A stretch of DNA of 64,000 nt from Streptomyces tropicalis. Lineage in GTDB: Bacteria; Actinomycetota; Actinomycetes; Streptomycetales; Streptomycetaceae. The translations under genes and the position numbers were made by a program. Shown here piece by piece: positions 19,303 through 29,951 of this stretch (position 1 is its first letter; every line of letters begins with the position of its first letter). Under the pieces are notes generated by a model, which was not told where the DNA came from, searched no databases, and was given only the letters and a program-made list of their open reading frames with translations. Where the stretch lies: NCBI RefSeq assembly GCF_029269835.1, contig NZ_JARJBB010000002.1, forward strand, positions 310,001 through 374,000, in the 5' to 3' direction.

Positions 19303-19317
19303 GGGGCTCCTCCTCAT

Positions 19318-19817
19318 GAGTCCAATGGTTCACCACATGCGGGGGCACAGGACACATCACCGTCACCGGTGCCTGAAATGGTCAGGTGCCCCCACGCTCG
19401 TGAGTCGGCGCCGCCTGCAGCGCGTGACCCGTTCTTCCGAGCTCTACGCGCCTAACTATCTGCCATGGGCCGCGCACCGAACCACACCTTCAAGGTCTCG
19501 GTTCGATCACACCTGACGCCTACTTCTTCCAAAATCCGGACAAACGGTTTGGTGAAAGATCCCTGCGAAACGGACGTGTTACACAACTATCGGGCAGGGG
19601 TGTCCGCATAGCGGACAGCTGGTTCGGAAAACCAGTTGCGCGAGTGGGCCTGCATGGTCATACCGCGGGAACACGGGTGACACAGACCGGCGCGAGGGCT
19701 GGAAAAGCCGCAGATCCGGTCACTGTAGTGCCGGTTTGCGGCCCTGAAGACGGGCGAGACCGACCTGTCACCGGTTTCTAGGGAAAACCCTCTACGGAGA
19801 ATGCGCCCGAAATGCGT
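19318..19817 (-). promoter_or_regulatory. Long upstream region of the BldK-like operon with two adjacent inverted repeats
   Basis: About 500 nt without a gene between the lipoprotein start and the typA terminator. It holds TGTCCGC-ata-GCGGACA at 19601-19617 and, 1 nt later, CTGGTT-cggaa-AACCAG at 19619-19635. The first resembles the short pseudo-palindromes bound by IclR-family regulators. The spacing from the start codon (about 300 nt) implies a long leader or control at a distance. I could not fix a promoter. Confidence 0.45.
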
Positions 19818-19856
19818 ACGGGCCCGACCGGCAGGATTCCTGCGGGTCGGGCCCGT
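19818..19856 (-). terminator. typA terminator hairpin
   Basis: A long stem (19818-19835 with 19839-19856, one mismatch) with a 3-nt loop, 30 nt beyond the typA stop codon. Confidence 0.8.
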
Positions 19857-19885
19857 GCGGGCGGCGGGGGCGCGGCCCCCGGACG

Positions 19886-21802
<1,917 letters not shown>

Positions 21803-21977
21803 ATTGCGGCGTACTCCCGGAGTGTGAGGATGACCGGCGCGTCGTCGGTGATACGCGGGCCCTGCCGGGCGGAACGTGCCACGGCCTCACCCCATGGTAC
21901 GGGGCCCGGCCGGAGGCGGCCCCCGCGGCCCGGTCGGGCCCCTCCGGAGAGGCCCGGTGTCCCGCGCGCACACGACG

Positions 21978-22030
21978 CCGCCCGGCGTCCGGGGCGCGTC
22001 GGTGACGTGCTCGCGCGGGACGCCGGGCGG
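21978..22030 (-). terminator. Hairpin downstream of the large peptide-binding lipoprotein gene
   Basis: A 13-bp perfect stem (21978-21990 with 22018-22030) around a 27-nt loop that can itself pair in part. It lies 31 nt beyond the stop codon at 22062. Confidence 0.6.
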
Positions 22031-22061
22031 GGGCGGCGGGGCCGGGCCGGTCCGGTCCGGA

Positions 22062-24311
22062 TCAGGAGGACGGGCTGGCCGAGGGGCTGGGCGACGGCTT
22101 CGCGCCCTTGCGGAGGAAGCCCATGTCCTCGTACACCGGCGTCCGGAAGCCGAAGGCGCCGACGTTGGCGAGGTTCTTGCGGACCGCGACGAGCTGCGGC
22201 CGCTGGTAGAGGGGGATGGATCCGGCCTCCGCCCAGATCCGGGAGTCGGCCTTGCGGACCAGGCCGCGCATCTCGCCCTCGTCCAGGGTGGCGATCGCCT
22301 GGTCGAAGAGCTGGTCGACCTGGTCGGTGCCGACCCGGGTGTAGTTCTGCTGGACGTTCAGCGAGCCGTCGGCCGCCGGGACCGGCTTGGCGTAGATGGG
22401 CCGGGCGTCGGTCGCGGGGAAGGCGGACGCCGGCCACGAGTACAGCGCCAGGTCGTACTGGCCGGCGGCGATGTGGTCCTTGAAGTAGCCGGCGTCGGGG
22501 ACCTTGGTGATGTCCGTGCTGATGCCGACCTTGCCCAGCATCGCGGAGATGCGGTCGGCGACCTTGCGCAGCGTCTCCGAGCCGGGGCCGGAGGGGAGCA
22601 CGAAGCGGAGCGTGAGCGGCTTGCCGTCCTTGGCGAGCGGGCCGGCGGCCCCGGCCGGGGCGGCGGTGCCCTTGGGGGCGTAGGCGCCCGGGGCGCCGCC
22701 CTGCGTGAGGTGCTGCCGCGCGTACCGCCGGCCGTCCTGGGCGAGCTGCTGCGCCCCGCCCTGCCCGGCGTGACCGTCCGCGCCCTCCTGGCGGCCCGGC
22801 TTCGCCTCGCGGTCCGCGCCCTCCAGTCCGGTGGTACGCGCCGGCGGCTTGTTGTCGTCGACCTTGTTGTCCTCGACGTTGTCGTCGCGGCCGACGATGT
22901 ACGTGCCGTCGTTGCCGCCCGGGGACGCGTCGTGGGCGGCGTGGCCGGTGGGGCCGGCCGCCTTGTCGCCCTTCTTCTCCGCCTTGACGGGGCCGGGCAC
23001 CCAGCCGGCGTCCGCGAGCAGCGCCCGCGCCTGCTCGGTGTCCTGGCCGCCGAGCGCGCCGCTGCCGTCGGCATAGGCGTCCTGGCCGGACAGCGCCAGG
23101 TGGCTGCCGACGGGGGTCGTGGGCAGGCCGAGGGGCTTGAGGGCCAGCGCGGCGAGCTCGCCGCGGTCCAGGGCCCGGGCCACCGCGTGCCGCACCCGCT
23201 CGTCGGCGAGGGGGCCGTCGGCGCCGTTGAGGGCGAGCTGGGTGTAGGCGGGGTCCAGCGACTTGCGCAGCTGCACGTCGCGCAGCTGCTCCTGCTCGCG
23301 GAGGTAGGTGGTGAGCGAGGTGCGTTCGCGCCGGGCGGCCTTCTCGTCGGTGCCGTGCACCAGCGCCCAGGAGCGCGGCGCCTTGGCCGCGGTGCGGCCG
23401 CGGGCCGCGCCGCCGAAGGCGGATCCGCCCCGGGCGGCGGCGGACGTGATGCGGTCGGCCTCCGCCGGGTCGACGTCGGCGACGTCGACGGTGCCGGCGG
23501 CGAGGGCGGTGGCGCGCTGGTCGCGCGGCACGGTGTGCAGCACGATCTGGGACAGCTTCGCGCGGTGGCCCCACCAGCGCGGGTTGCGGGCGAGGACGAC
23601 GTCCTTGGCCGCGGTGTCGATCTTCTGCACGGCGAAGGGGCCGGCGGTGACCGCGAGCTTCTTGCGGGCTCCGTCGTTGAAGGTGTCCGGGGTGCCGGTG
23701 ACGTCCTTCGGGTACAGCGGCGAGAAGAGCGACCTCCAGTCGGCGTACGGGCGGCCGAACGTGACCCGGACCTCCAGGTCGTTCGCCCCCCGTTCGACCT
23801 TCTCGATGCGGTCGTAGCCGGCGTTGCGGGCGGTCCAGTAGGCGGCGTCCTTGCCGGACAGGGCGCGCCACTGGGCGGCGAAGTCGGCGGCGCCGATCTC
23901 GCGGCCGTCGCTCCAGACGGCCCGCTGGTTGAGGCGGTAGACCACGACCTGCTTGGGCTCGGTCTGCACGACACGGGCGGTCTCGAGGTAGTCGGCGTCG
24001 CGCTGCGGGCGGCCGTTCGCGTCCAGCCGGAACATGGACGGGAGCACCGCCTGCGCGATCCGGGTGGTGCCGGCGTCGGCGTCCGCCTGGAAGGTGTTCA
24101 GGGTCTCGGGCATCGCGTCGACGGCCCACCGCAGGGTCCCGCCGTCCGCGACCAGGTTACGGGCGGCCGGCGCGACGTCCGGCCCGGCCAGCGGTTTGCT
24201 GACCTCCTCGTCGGAGCTGCAGCCGGCGAGGAGGGGCACCGCGAGGGCGCCCGCGGTCAGGAAGGCGACCGAGCGCTTGACCGCGCGAGGTCCGACACCG
24301 TCGTGGGACAT
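22062..24311 (-). CDS. Large orphan ABC substrate-binding lipoprotein (SBP family 5)
   Basis: A 749-aa lipoprotein. ATG 24311 (MSHDGVGPRAVKRSVAFL) has GGAGGTAG upstream; the frame is open earlier but without a ribosome site. The signal peptide ends in the canonical lipobox LLAGC. The SBP_bac_5 core is split by about 100 hydrophilic residues (roughly 430-540, rich in Gly, Asp, Lys and Gln) before LTLRFVLPSGPGSETLRKVADRI. The C-terminus is a Ser/Pro repeat. No permease or ATPase gene is adjacent, so it may serve another importer such as the nearby Opp systems (inference). Confidence 0.85.
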   Translation of the reverse strand: MSHDGVGPRAVKRSVAFLTAGALAVPLLAGCSSDEEVSKPLAGPDVAPAARNLVADGGTLRWAVDAMPETLNTFQADADAGTTRIAQAVLPSMFRLDANGRPQRDADYLETARVVQTEPKQVVVYRLNQRAVWSDGREIGAADFAAQWRALSGKDAAYWTARNAGYDRIEKVERGANDLEVRVTFGRPYADWRSLFSPLYPKDVTGTPDTFNDGARKKLAVTAGPFAVQKIDTAAKDVVLARNPRWWGHRAKLSQIVLHTVPRDQRATALAAGTVDVADVDPAEADRITSAAARGGSAFGGAARGRTAAKAPRSWALVHGTDEKAARRERTSLTTYLREQEQLRDVQLRKSLDPAYTQLALNGADGPLADERVRHAVARALDRGELAALALKPLGLPTTPVGSHLALSGQDAYADGSGALGGQDTEQARALLADAGWVPGPVKAEKKGDKAAGPTGHAAHDASPGGNDGTYIVGRDDNVEDNKVDDNKPPARTTGLEGADREAKPGRQEGADGHAGQGGAQQLAQDGRRYARQHLTQGGAPGAYAPKGTAAPAGAAGPLAKDGKPLTLRFVLPSGPGSETLRKVADRISAMLGKVGISTDITKVPDAGYFKDHIAAGQYDLALYSWPASAFPATDARPIYAKPVPAADGSLNVQQNYTRVGTDQVDQLFDQAIATLDEGEMRGLVRKADSRIWAEAGSIPLYQRPQLVAVRKNLANVGAFGFRTPVYEDMGFLRKGAKPSPSPSASPSS

Positions 24312-24644
24312 CTCTGCTACCTCCGGGGAGCCGCTCCCGCCGGTGGACAAGGGTGGGTTCTGATCACGTTTGGCAGTATTTTGGTGCTGATCAGATCTAC
24401 GGATCCACTGAAGAGGAAAGGGTTCGCCTGCCGCGGGCGACACGGCGGCGGGGGCGCGCAAGGCCACCCGTGCGGCGCAATGCGCCCGAGGCGCTTACGG
24501 AGCGCATGCGGGCGCGCGCACGGGGTGTGCAATCCGCCAATCGCTGCACACGCCTTCCCACCGACCGGTGTGACGCGCAACACTCGCTGGCGCATGAACG
24601 TTGCCACGTGGGCCCCGGTGGCCCGTGGGAAGTGAGGTCACGTC
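24312..24644. promoter_or_regulatory. Divergent promoter region between the orphan lipoprotein and the sdh operon
   Basis: 333 nt with no gene of its own. It contains a comparatively A/T-rich patch at about 24365-24420 (GTTTGGCAGTATTTTGGTGC and TGATCAGATC), a likely place for the minus-strand promoter. I could not identify a consensus pair or a Rex-type operator with confidence. Confidence 0.35.
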
Positions 24645-24932
24645 ATGTCCGTGCACGACGACCTGGCATCGGTCCAGCACAGCCTGGACGACCTGCTGCG
24701 CTCGGTGGGCCGGATCGAGCAGCAGCTCGGTGGCGGCCTGGAGGTGCGCCGGGTGCGCACCGACGCCGATCATCTGCGTGAGAGCGTCGCCCTGCTGCGC
24801 GAGGTGTCCGACAAGCCCGCCGGGACGCAGCAGCCCGCGCTCGTCACCATCTCCGACGACCCCTACGACATCTCCCTGTGGACGGACTCGGACGACGAGG
24901 GACTCGGCGCCCGCGACCGCCACGCCCCCTGA
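24645..24932 (+). CDS. Small conserved protein at the head of the sdh operon
   Basis: 95 aa. The first 70 residues look helical with heptad spacing (LASVQHSLDDLLRSVGRIEQQL, then DADHLRESVALLREV), so a short coiled coil is likely. The C-terminus is acidic (DDPYDISLWTDSDDEGLG). It starts at ATG 24645 with GTGAGG upstream. It is followed after 19 nt by the sdh membrane anchor and so probably belongs to the operon. I recall a similar gene at this place in other Streptomyces, but no function. Confidence 0.75.
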   Translation: MSVHDDLASVQHSLDDLLRSVGRIEQQLGGGLEVRRVRTDADHLRESVALLREVSDKPAGTQQPALVTISDDPYDISLWTDSDDEGLGARDRHAP

Positions 24933-24951
24933 CCCGACCGGAGTCCTGACC

Positions 24952-25788
24952 TTGGCCACTGGTACGGAACCCCCCGACACCGACCCCCGTCCCCCGGGCG
25001 GCGGCGTCCGCTCCCCCGGGCGCGCGGCGATCGCCGCCCGGCACCTGCGCACCGACCGCTGGTGGCTCGCCCCGGCCGTCACCGCGGCGGGCCTGCTCGC
25101 CTTCGTCGCGTACTCGACCTGGCGGGCCTTCGCGAACGCGGACTACTACGCGGCGCCCTACGTGTCGCCGTTCTACTCGCCCTGCCTGGCGGAGAACTGC
25201 CGGACCATGCAGGGCGGCCCGAACGCCGACCTCTTCGGCAGCTGGTGGGCGATCTCCCCGGCGATCATCATCCTGATCTTCCCGCTGGGCTTCCGGCTCA
25301 CCTGCTACTACTACCGCAAGGCCTACTACCGCAGCTTCTGGGCCTCCCCGCCGGCCTGCGCGGTCGCCGAGCCGCACCGCACGTACACGGGAGAGTCGCG
25401 CCTCCCGCTGATCCTGCAGAACGTGCACCGCTACTTCTTCTACGCGGCGCTGCTGGTCGCGGGCGTGCTCACCTACGACACCGTGCTGTCCTTCCGCGAC
25501 GAGCACCACGCGTGGGGCCACATGGGGCTCGGCACGGTGGTCTTCCTGGTCAACATCGTGCTGATCTGGTCGTACACCCTCTCCTGCCACTCCTGCCGGC
25601 ACATCGTCGGCGGCCGGCTGCGGCACTTCTCCCGGCATCCGGTGCGCTACCGGATGTGGCAGTTCATCGGCCGGATGAACGCCCACCACATGCTGCTGGC
25701 CTGGGCGTCCCTGGTGAGTGTGGCGCTCGCCGACTTCTACGTGTACCTGCTCGCGTCCGGCGTCCTCGACGATCCCCGCTTCTTCTGA
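24952..25788 (+). CDS. sdhC: Succinate dehydrogenase membrane-anchor subunit (Sdh1-type)
   Basis: A 278-aa membrane protein with about five helices, directly upstream of sdhA and sdhB. Its size and position match the single-anchor (Rv0249c-like) subunit of mycobacterial Sdh1 rather than the paired SdhC/SdhD type. It starts at TTG 24952 (MATGTEPPDTDPRP), 19 nt after the preceding gene. Several His and Cys residues stand out: Cys78 and Cys83 (PCLAENC), and Cys212, His213, Cys215 and His217 (SCHSCRH). The mycobacterial relative has been described with a membrane Rieske-type cluster; these residues are candidates here (inference). Confidence 0.82.
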   Translation: MATGTEPPDTDPRPPGGGVRSPGRAAIAARHLRTDRWWLAPAVTAAGLLAFVAYSTWRAFANADYYAAPYVSPFYSPCLAENCRTMQGGPNADLFGSWWAISPAIIILIFPLGFRLTCYYYRKAYYRSFWASPPACAVAEPHRTYTGESRLPLILQNVHRYFFYAALLVAGVLTYDTVLSFRDEHHAWGHMGLGTVVFLVNIVLIWSYTLSCHSCRHIVGGRLRHFSRHPVRYRMWQFIGRMNAHHMLLAWASLVSVALADFYVYLLASGVLDDPRFF

Positions 25789-25840
25789 CCCCGCTTCTTC
25801 TGACGAGTTCTGGTGAGTTCCCGGTGAGTGAGGCCTTCTG

Positions 25841-27793
25841 ATGTCCGTGGTGGATCGGCAGGAGTGGGACGTCGTCGTGGTGGGCGCGGGCGGCGCCGGG
25901 CTGCGTGCCGCGATCGAGGCGCGCGAGCGGGGGGCGCGCACGGCGGTGATCTGCAAGTCCCTGTTCGGCAAGGCGCACACGGTGATGGCGGAGGGCGGCA
26001 TCGCGGCGGCGATGGCCAACGCCAACGAGCACGACGGCTGGCAGGTCCACTTCCGCGACACGCTGCGCGGCGGCAAGTTCCTCAACCAGTGGCGGATGGC
26101 CGAGCTGCACGCGCAGGAGGCGCCGGAGCGGGTCTGGGAGCTGGAGACCTGGGGCGCCCTCTTCGACCGCACCGCCGACGGCCGGATCGCGCAGCGCAAC
26201 TTCGGCGGGCACGAGTACCCGCGCCTGGCGCACGTCGGCGACCGCACCGGCCTGGAGCTGATCCGGACCCTCCAGCAGAAGATCGTCTCGCTCCAGCAGG
26301 AGGACCACCGCGAGACCGGCGACCACGAGTCCCGGCTGAAGGTCTTCCAGGAGTGCACGGTCACCCGGATCCTGCAGGACCCGCCCTTCCCCGGCGGCGC
26401 GGGCCGGGTCGGCGGGGTCTTCGCCTACGAGCGGGAGTCCGGCCGCTTCTTCGTCCTGCAGGCGCCCTCGGTGGTCCTCGCCACCGGCGGGATCGGCAAG
26501 TCGTTCAAGGTGACCTCCAACTCCTGGGAGTACACCGGCGACGGTCACGCGCTCGCCCTGCTCGCCGGGGCGCCGCTGCTGAACATGGAGTTCGTGCAGT
26601 TCCATCCGACCGGCATGGTCTGGCCGCCGTCGGTGAAGGGCATCCTCGTCACCGAGTCGGTGCGCGGCGACGGCGGGGTGCTGCGCAACTCCGAGGGCCG
26701 CCGCTTCATGTTCGACTACATCCCCGACGTGTTCCGGGAGAAGTACGCCCCCACGGAGGAGGAGGCCGACCGCTGGTACGACGACCCGGACCGCAACCGG
26801 CGCCCGCCCGAGCTGCTCCCCCGCGACGAGGTGGCCCGCGCCATCAACGCCGAGGTGAAGGCGGGCCGCGGCTCCCCGCACGGCGGGGTCTTCCTCGACG
26901 TGTCCACGCGGATGCCGGCCGAGGTGGTCCGGCGGCGGCTGCCGTCGATGTACCACCAGTTCAAGGAGCTGGCCGACGTCGACATCACCGCCGAGGCGAT
27001 GGAGGTCGGTCCCACCTGCCACTACGTGATGGGCGGCGTGGCGGTCGACTCGGACACGGCGGCGGCGCGCGGGGTGCCGGGGCTCTTCGCGGCCGGCGAG
27101 GTCGCCGGCGGCATGCACGGCTCCAACCGGCTCGGCGGCAACTCGCTGTCCGACCTGCTGGTCTTCGGGCGGCGGGCGGGCCGGCACGCGGCCGCGTACG
27201 CGGCGGGGCCCTCCGCGGACCGGCCGGCCGTGGACGACGTCCAGGTCGACGCGGCGGCCGCGGAGGCGCTGCGGCCGTTCTCCGCGGAGGCCGGGGAACC
27301 GGCCGGCGGCCCGCCGGAGAACCCGTACACCCTGCACCAGGAGCTCCAGCAGACCATGAACGACCTGGTCGGCATCATCCGCCGGGAGGCGGAGATGGAG
27401 CAGGCGCTGGAGCGGCTGGCGGCGCTGCGGGCGCGGGCCCGGCGGGCCGGCGTGGAGGGGCACCGCCAGTTCAACCCCGGCTGGCACCTCGCCCTGGACC
27501 TGCGGAACATGCTGCTGGTCAGCGAGTGCGTGGCGCGGGCCGCGCTGGAGCGCACCGAGTCCCGCGGCGGGCACACCCGCGAGGACCATCCGGCCATGGA
27601 CCGCGCATGGCGCCGCATCAACCTGCTGTGCTGGCTCGCCGACCCGGCGGGCGACCCGGCCGCGACCGACCCGGAGCGCGGTCGCATCGCGCTCTCCCGG
27701 GAGAACACCGACCCCGTCCGCCCCGACCTGCTCGCCCTCTTCGAGAAGGAGGAGCTGGTCAAGTACCTCGCCGAAGAGGAGCTGTACGAGTGA
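25841..27793 (+). CDS. sdhA: Succinate dehydrogenase/fumarate reductase flavoprotein subunit
   Basis: A 650-aa FAD subunit that oxidises succinate to fumarate on the cytoplasmic face of the membrane. The Rossmann motif VVVGAGGAGLRAAIEA is near residue 12; KAHTVMAEGGIAAA is the FAD-attachment region. The active site includes QFHPTGMVWP and TESVRGDGGVLRN, and the GGMHGSNRLGGNSLSDLLVFGRRAG segment is standard. A C-terminal domain follows. ATG 25841 lies 52 nt after the anchor gene; its stop overlaps sdhB by 4 nt. Confidence 0.96.
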   Translation: MSVVDRQEWDVVVVGAGGAGLRAAIEARERGARTAVICKSLFGKAHTVMAEGGIAAAMANANEHDGWQVHFRDTLRGGKFLNQWRMAELHAQEAPERVWELETWGALFDRTADGRIAQRNFGGHEYPRLAHVGDRTGLELIRTLQQKIVSLQQEDHRETGDHESRLKVFQECTVTRILQDPPFPGGAGRVGGVFAYERESGRFFVLQAPSVVLATGGIGKSFKVTSNSWEYTGDGHALALLAGAPLLNMEFVQFHPTGMVWPPSVKGILVTESVRGDGGVLRNSEGRRFMFDYIPDVFREKYAPTEEEADRWYDDPDRNRRPPELLPRDEVARAINAEVKAGRGSPHGGVFLDVSTRMPAEVVRRRLPSMYHQFKELADVDITAEAMEVGPTCHYVMGGVAVDSDTAAARGVPGLFAAGEVAGGMHGSNRLGGNSLSDLLVFGRRAGRHAAAYAAGPSADRPAVDDVQVDAAAAEALRPFSAEAGEPAGGPPENPYTLHQELQQTMNDLVGIIRREAEMEQALERLAALRARARRAGVEGHRQFNPGWHLALDLRNMLLVSECVARAALERTESRGGHTREDHPAMDRAWRRINLLCWLADPAGDPAATDPERGRIALSRENTDPVRPDLLALFEKEELVKYLAEEELYE

Positions 27794-28560
27794 GCAGCTA
27801 CGAGGCCCGCTTCCAGGTGTGGCGGGGTGACGCGCAGGGCGGCGGCCTGGCGGACTTCGCCGTCGAGGTCCACGACGGCGAGGTGGTGCTGGACATCGTC
27901 CACCGCATCCAGGCCACCCAGGCGCCGGACCTGGCCGTGCGCTGGAACTGCAAGGCGGGCAAGTGCGGTTCGTGCTCCGCCGAGATCAACGGGCGGCCGC
28001 GGCTGCTGTGCATGACGCGCATGTCGGTCTTCGACCGCACGGAGACGATCACCGTCACACCGCTGCGCGCCTTCCCGGTGGTCCGCGACCTGGTGACGGA
28101 CGTCGGCTTCAACTACACGAAGGCGAGGGAGATCCCGGCCTTCGTGCCGCCGTCCGGCGTGGCGCCCGGCGAGTACCGCATGCTCCAGGAGGACGTGGAC
28201 CGCTCGCAGGAGTTCCGCAAGTGCATCGAGTGCTTCCTGTGCCAGGACACCTGCCACGTCGTGCGCGACCACGAGGAGAACAAGACCGCGTTCGCCGGGC
28301 CGCGCTTCCTGATGCGGGTGGCGGAGCTGGACATGCACCCGCTGGACGCGGCCGAGGAGGCCGGCCTGGACCGCAGGCGCACGGCCCAGGACGAGCACGG
28401 CCTGGGCTACTGCAACATCACCAAGTGCTGCACGGAGGTCTGCCCCGAAGGCATCCGCATCACCGACAACGCGCTGATCCCGATGAAGGAGCGGGTGGTG
28501 GACCGGACGTACGACCCGCTGGTGTGGCTGGGCTCGAAGATCCGCCGCCGGCCGTCGTAG
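27790..28560 (+). CDS. sdhB: Succinate dehydrogenase/fumarate reductase iron-sulfur subunit
   Basis: A 256-aa subunit carrying electrons from the flavoprotein to the anchor. The ferredoxin-type [2Fe-2S] ligands are in CKAGKCGSCSAEINGRPRLLC. The C-terminal domain has CIECFLCQDTC and CNITKCCTEVCPEGI for the [4Fe-4S] and [3Fe-4S]-type clusters. GTG 27790 overlaps the sdhA stop (GTGA), so translation is coupled; the same frame is open far upstream but antisense-like within sdhA. The product ends in a basic tail, KIRRRPS. Confidence 0.95.
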   Translation: MSSYEARFQVWRGDAQGGGLADFAVEVHDGEVVLDIVHRIQATQAPDLAVRWNCKAGKCGSCSAEINGRPRLLCMTRMSVFDRTETITVTPLRAFPVVRDLVTDVGFNYTKAREIPAFVPPSGVAPGEYRMLQEDVDRSQEFRKCIECFLCQDTCHVVRDHEENKTAFAGPRFLMRVAELDMHPLDAAEEAGLDRRRTAQDEHGLGYCNITKCCTEVCPEGIRITDNALIPMKERVVDRTYDPLVWLGSKIRRRPS

Positions 28561-28615
28561 GACCCGGGAGGCTCAGGGGGTACGGACCGGGCGCCCGGCC
28601 GCACGGGGCCGCGCG

Positions 28616-29857
28616 TCAGTCCTGGGCGGTCCAGCCCCGGCGGTAGGCCGCCCAGTCCGCCTCGGTGGCGGCGAAGTCGACGTAGAGGGCGACGCCGAAG
28701 GCACGGCGGCCCGGGTCGGTGCGGCTCAGCCCGAGGCGGACGCCGCGGACGGCCGCCGGGACGGTCTCGGCCGCCCCGCGGTGCCCGAAGCGGTTCTCGT
28801 GGTAGAAGGGCAGGCCCATCAGCAGCCGGGTGGTGGGCGGGGTGACCTCCAGGGCGAGCGAGGTCTGCTCGGCGACGTAGCCGCCGTACAGACTCTCCAG
28901 CGGCTGCATGGTGTCGTACGACATGACCGCGATCTGGTCGACGCGGCGGGCGACCTCGCCGAAGTACGCCTGCGACCACCACTTGGGGTGATGGACCAGC
29001 GTGCCCCACACGGAGTGGAACCCCGGCAGCGGGTCGATCTGGTGCGCGGCGACGGACAGGGGCACACCGCGAGCGCGGGTCACGGCGTGCAGCGCGTCGA
29101 GCAGGCCCAGGTAGTCGCGGTCGCCGGAGTGGAGCGGCTCCAGGTCGACGTGGGCACCGTCGAAACCGGCGGCGAGGACCTGCCGGACCGCGCGCACCAC
29201 GGCCGCGCGGGTGGCCGGCCGTTCCAGGTGCAGTCCGTCCGGGCTCTCGGTGGCCAGCTTGTCGCCGAGCCACGCCTGCACCCGTACGCCGGGCAGCGCA
29301 CGGTGCACCGCTGCGACCAGCCAGGGGGCCCGCGCATGGGCGGACGCGGGCAGCGTGCCGTCGTGCTCCAGCGGACCGGCGTGCACGTACAGGTCGCGGA
29401 TCCCGGTCCCGCGCAGCCGCCGCGCCAGCGCCGCCACGTCCGCGTCCTTCTTGCGCCCGTCCACCCAGGCGTGCCCGAGCCAGAGGGCGTCCCGGCCCCG
29501 CGTGTACGTGCCGTCGCCGGGGTCGCCCGCGTAGTTCAGCCGCAGCGCGGTCCCGGCGGCGAGCAGGGGCAGCAGCACCACGAGCACGAGCACGAGGCAC
29601 ACCCGCCGGACCAGGCGGAGCCGGCGGGCACGAGGGGAGGGAGGGGTGTCGGGGACGTCACGGGTGCCGGGTCCGCCGGGGGGCGCGGCGACGGGTTCCG
29701 TGCCGGAGGCGGATCCCGCGCCGGGGGCGGGTTCCGTGTGCGGGGCGGACTCGGGGCCGGGGCCCGTGCCGGAGTCCGACCCCGTGCCGGATCCGGGGCC
29801 GCGACCGGGACCTCCGTCGGGTATGCCGTCCGGTGTCGTGCCGGTGCCGTGGTCCAT
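28616..29857 (-). CDS. GH18-like membrane-anchored (TIM-barrel) protein
   Basis: 413 aa. It has a Gly/Pro/Ser/Thr-rich cytoplasmic stretch (1-75), a basic patch, one transmembrane helix (VCLVLVLVVLLPLLAAGTAL, about 85-105) and an external catalytic-like domain. That domain has GH18-like marks: FDGAHVDLEPLHSG (cf. the DxxDxDxE strand) and IAVMSYDT (the strand-6 YD motif). The conserved terminal Glu of the first motif is present. It probably acts on a cell-wall or extracellular glycan; the substrate is unknown. ATG 29857 (MDHGTGTTPDG) has GAGGGG upstream. Divergent from the next gene. Confidence 0.65.
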   Translation of the reverse strand: MDHGTGTTPDGIPDGGPGRGPGSGTGSDSGTGPGPESAPHTEPAPGAGSASGTEPVAAPPGGPGTRDVPDTPPSPRARRLRLVRRVCLVLVLVVLLPLLAAGTALRLNYAGDPGDGTYTRGRDALWLGHAWVDGRKKDADVAALARRLRGTGIRDLYVHAGPLEHDGTLPASAHARAPWLVAAVHRALPGVRVQAWLGDKLATESPDGLHLERPATRAAVVRAVRQVLAAGFDGAHVDLEPLHSGDRDYLGLLDALHAVTRARGVPLSVAAHQIDPLPGFHSVWGTLVHHPKWWSQAYFGEVARRVDQIAVMSYDTMQPLESLYGGYVAEQTSLALEVTPPTTRLLMGLPFYHENRFGHRGAAETVPAAVRGVRLGLSRTDPGRRAFGVALYVDFAATEADWAAYRRGWTAQD

Positions 29858-29951
29858 CCCCGTGCCCCCTCGTGTGCCGCCCCGTCCCGCCCGTCGCACC
29901 GCCGGCACGGCCCGGTCGCGCACCTGTCCGGGCGGTCCTACGCTCCGAAAG

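Noticed and set aside
19302..19317. Start of the BldKB-like lipoprotein at the ATG at 19317
   Set aside because: That ATG lies at the edge of the GAGGAGG ribosome site serving the ATG at 19302, and it would place extra basic residues before an already complete signal peptide.
24312..24644. Rex-type redox operator before the sdh operon
   Set aside because: I looked for a TTGTGAA-n-TTCACAA-like palindrome and found none; only a diffuse A/T-rich patch is present.
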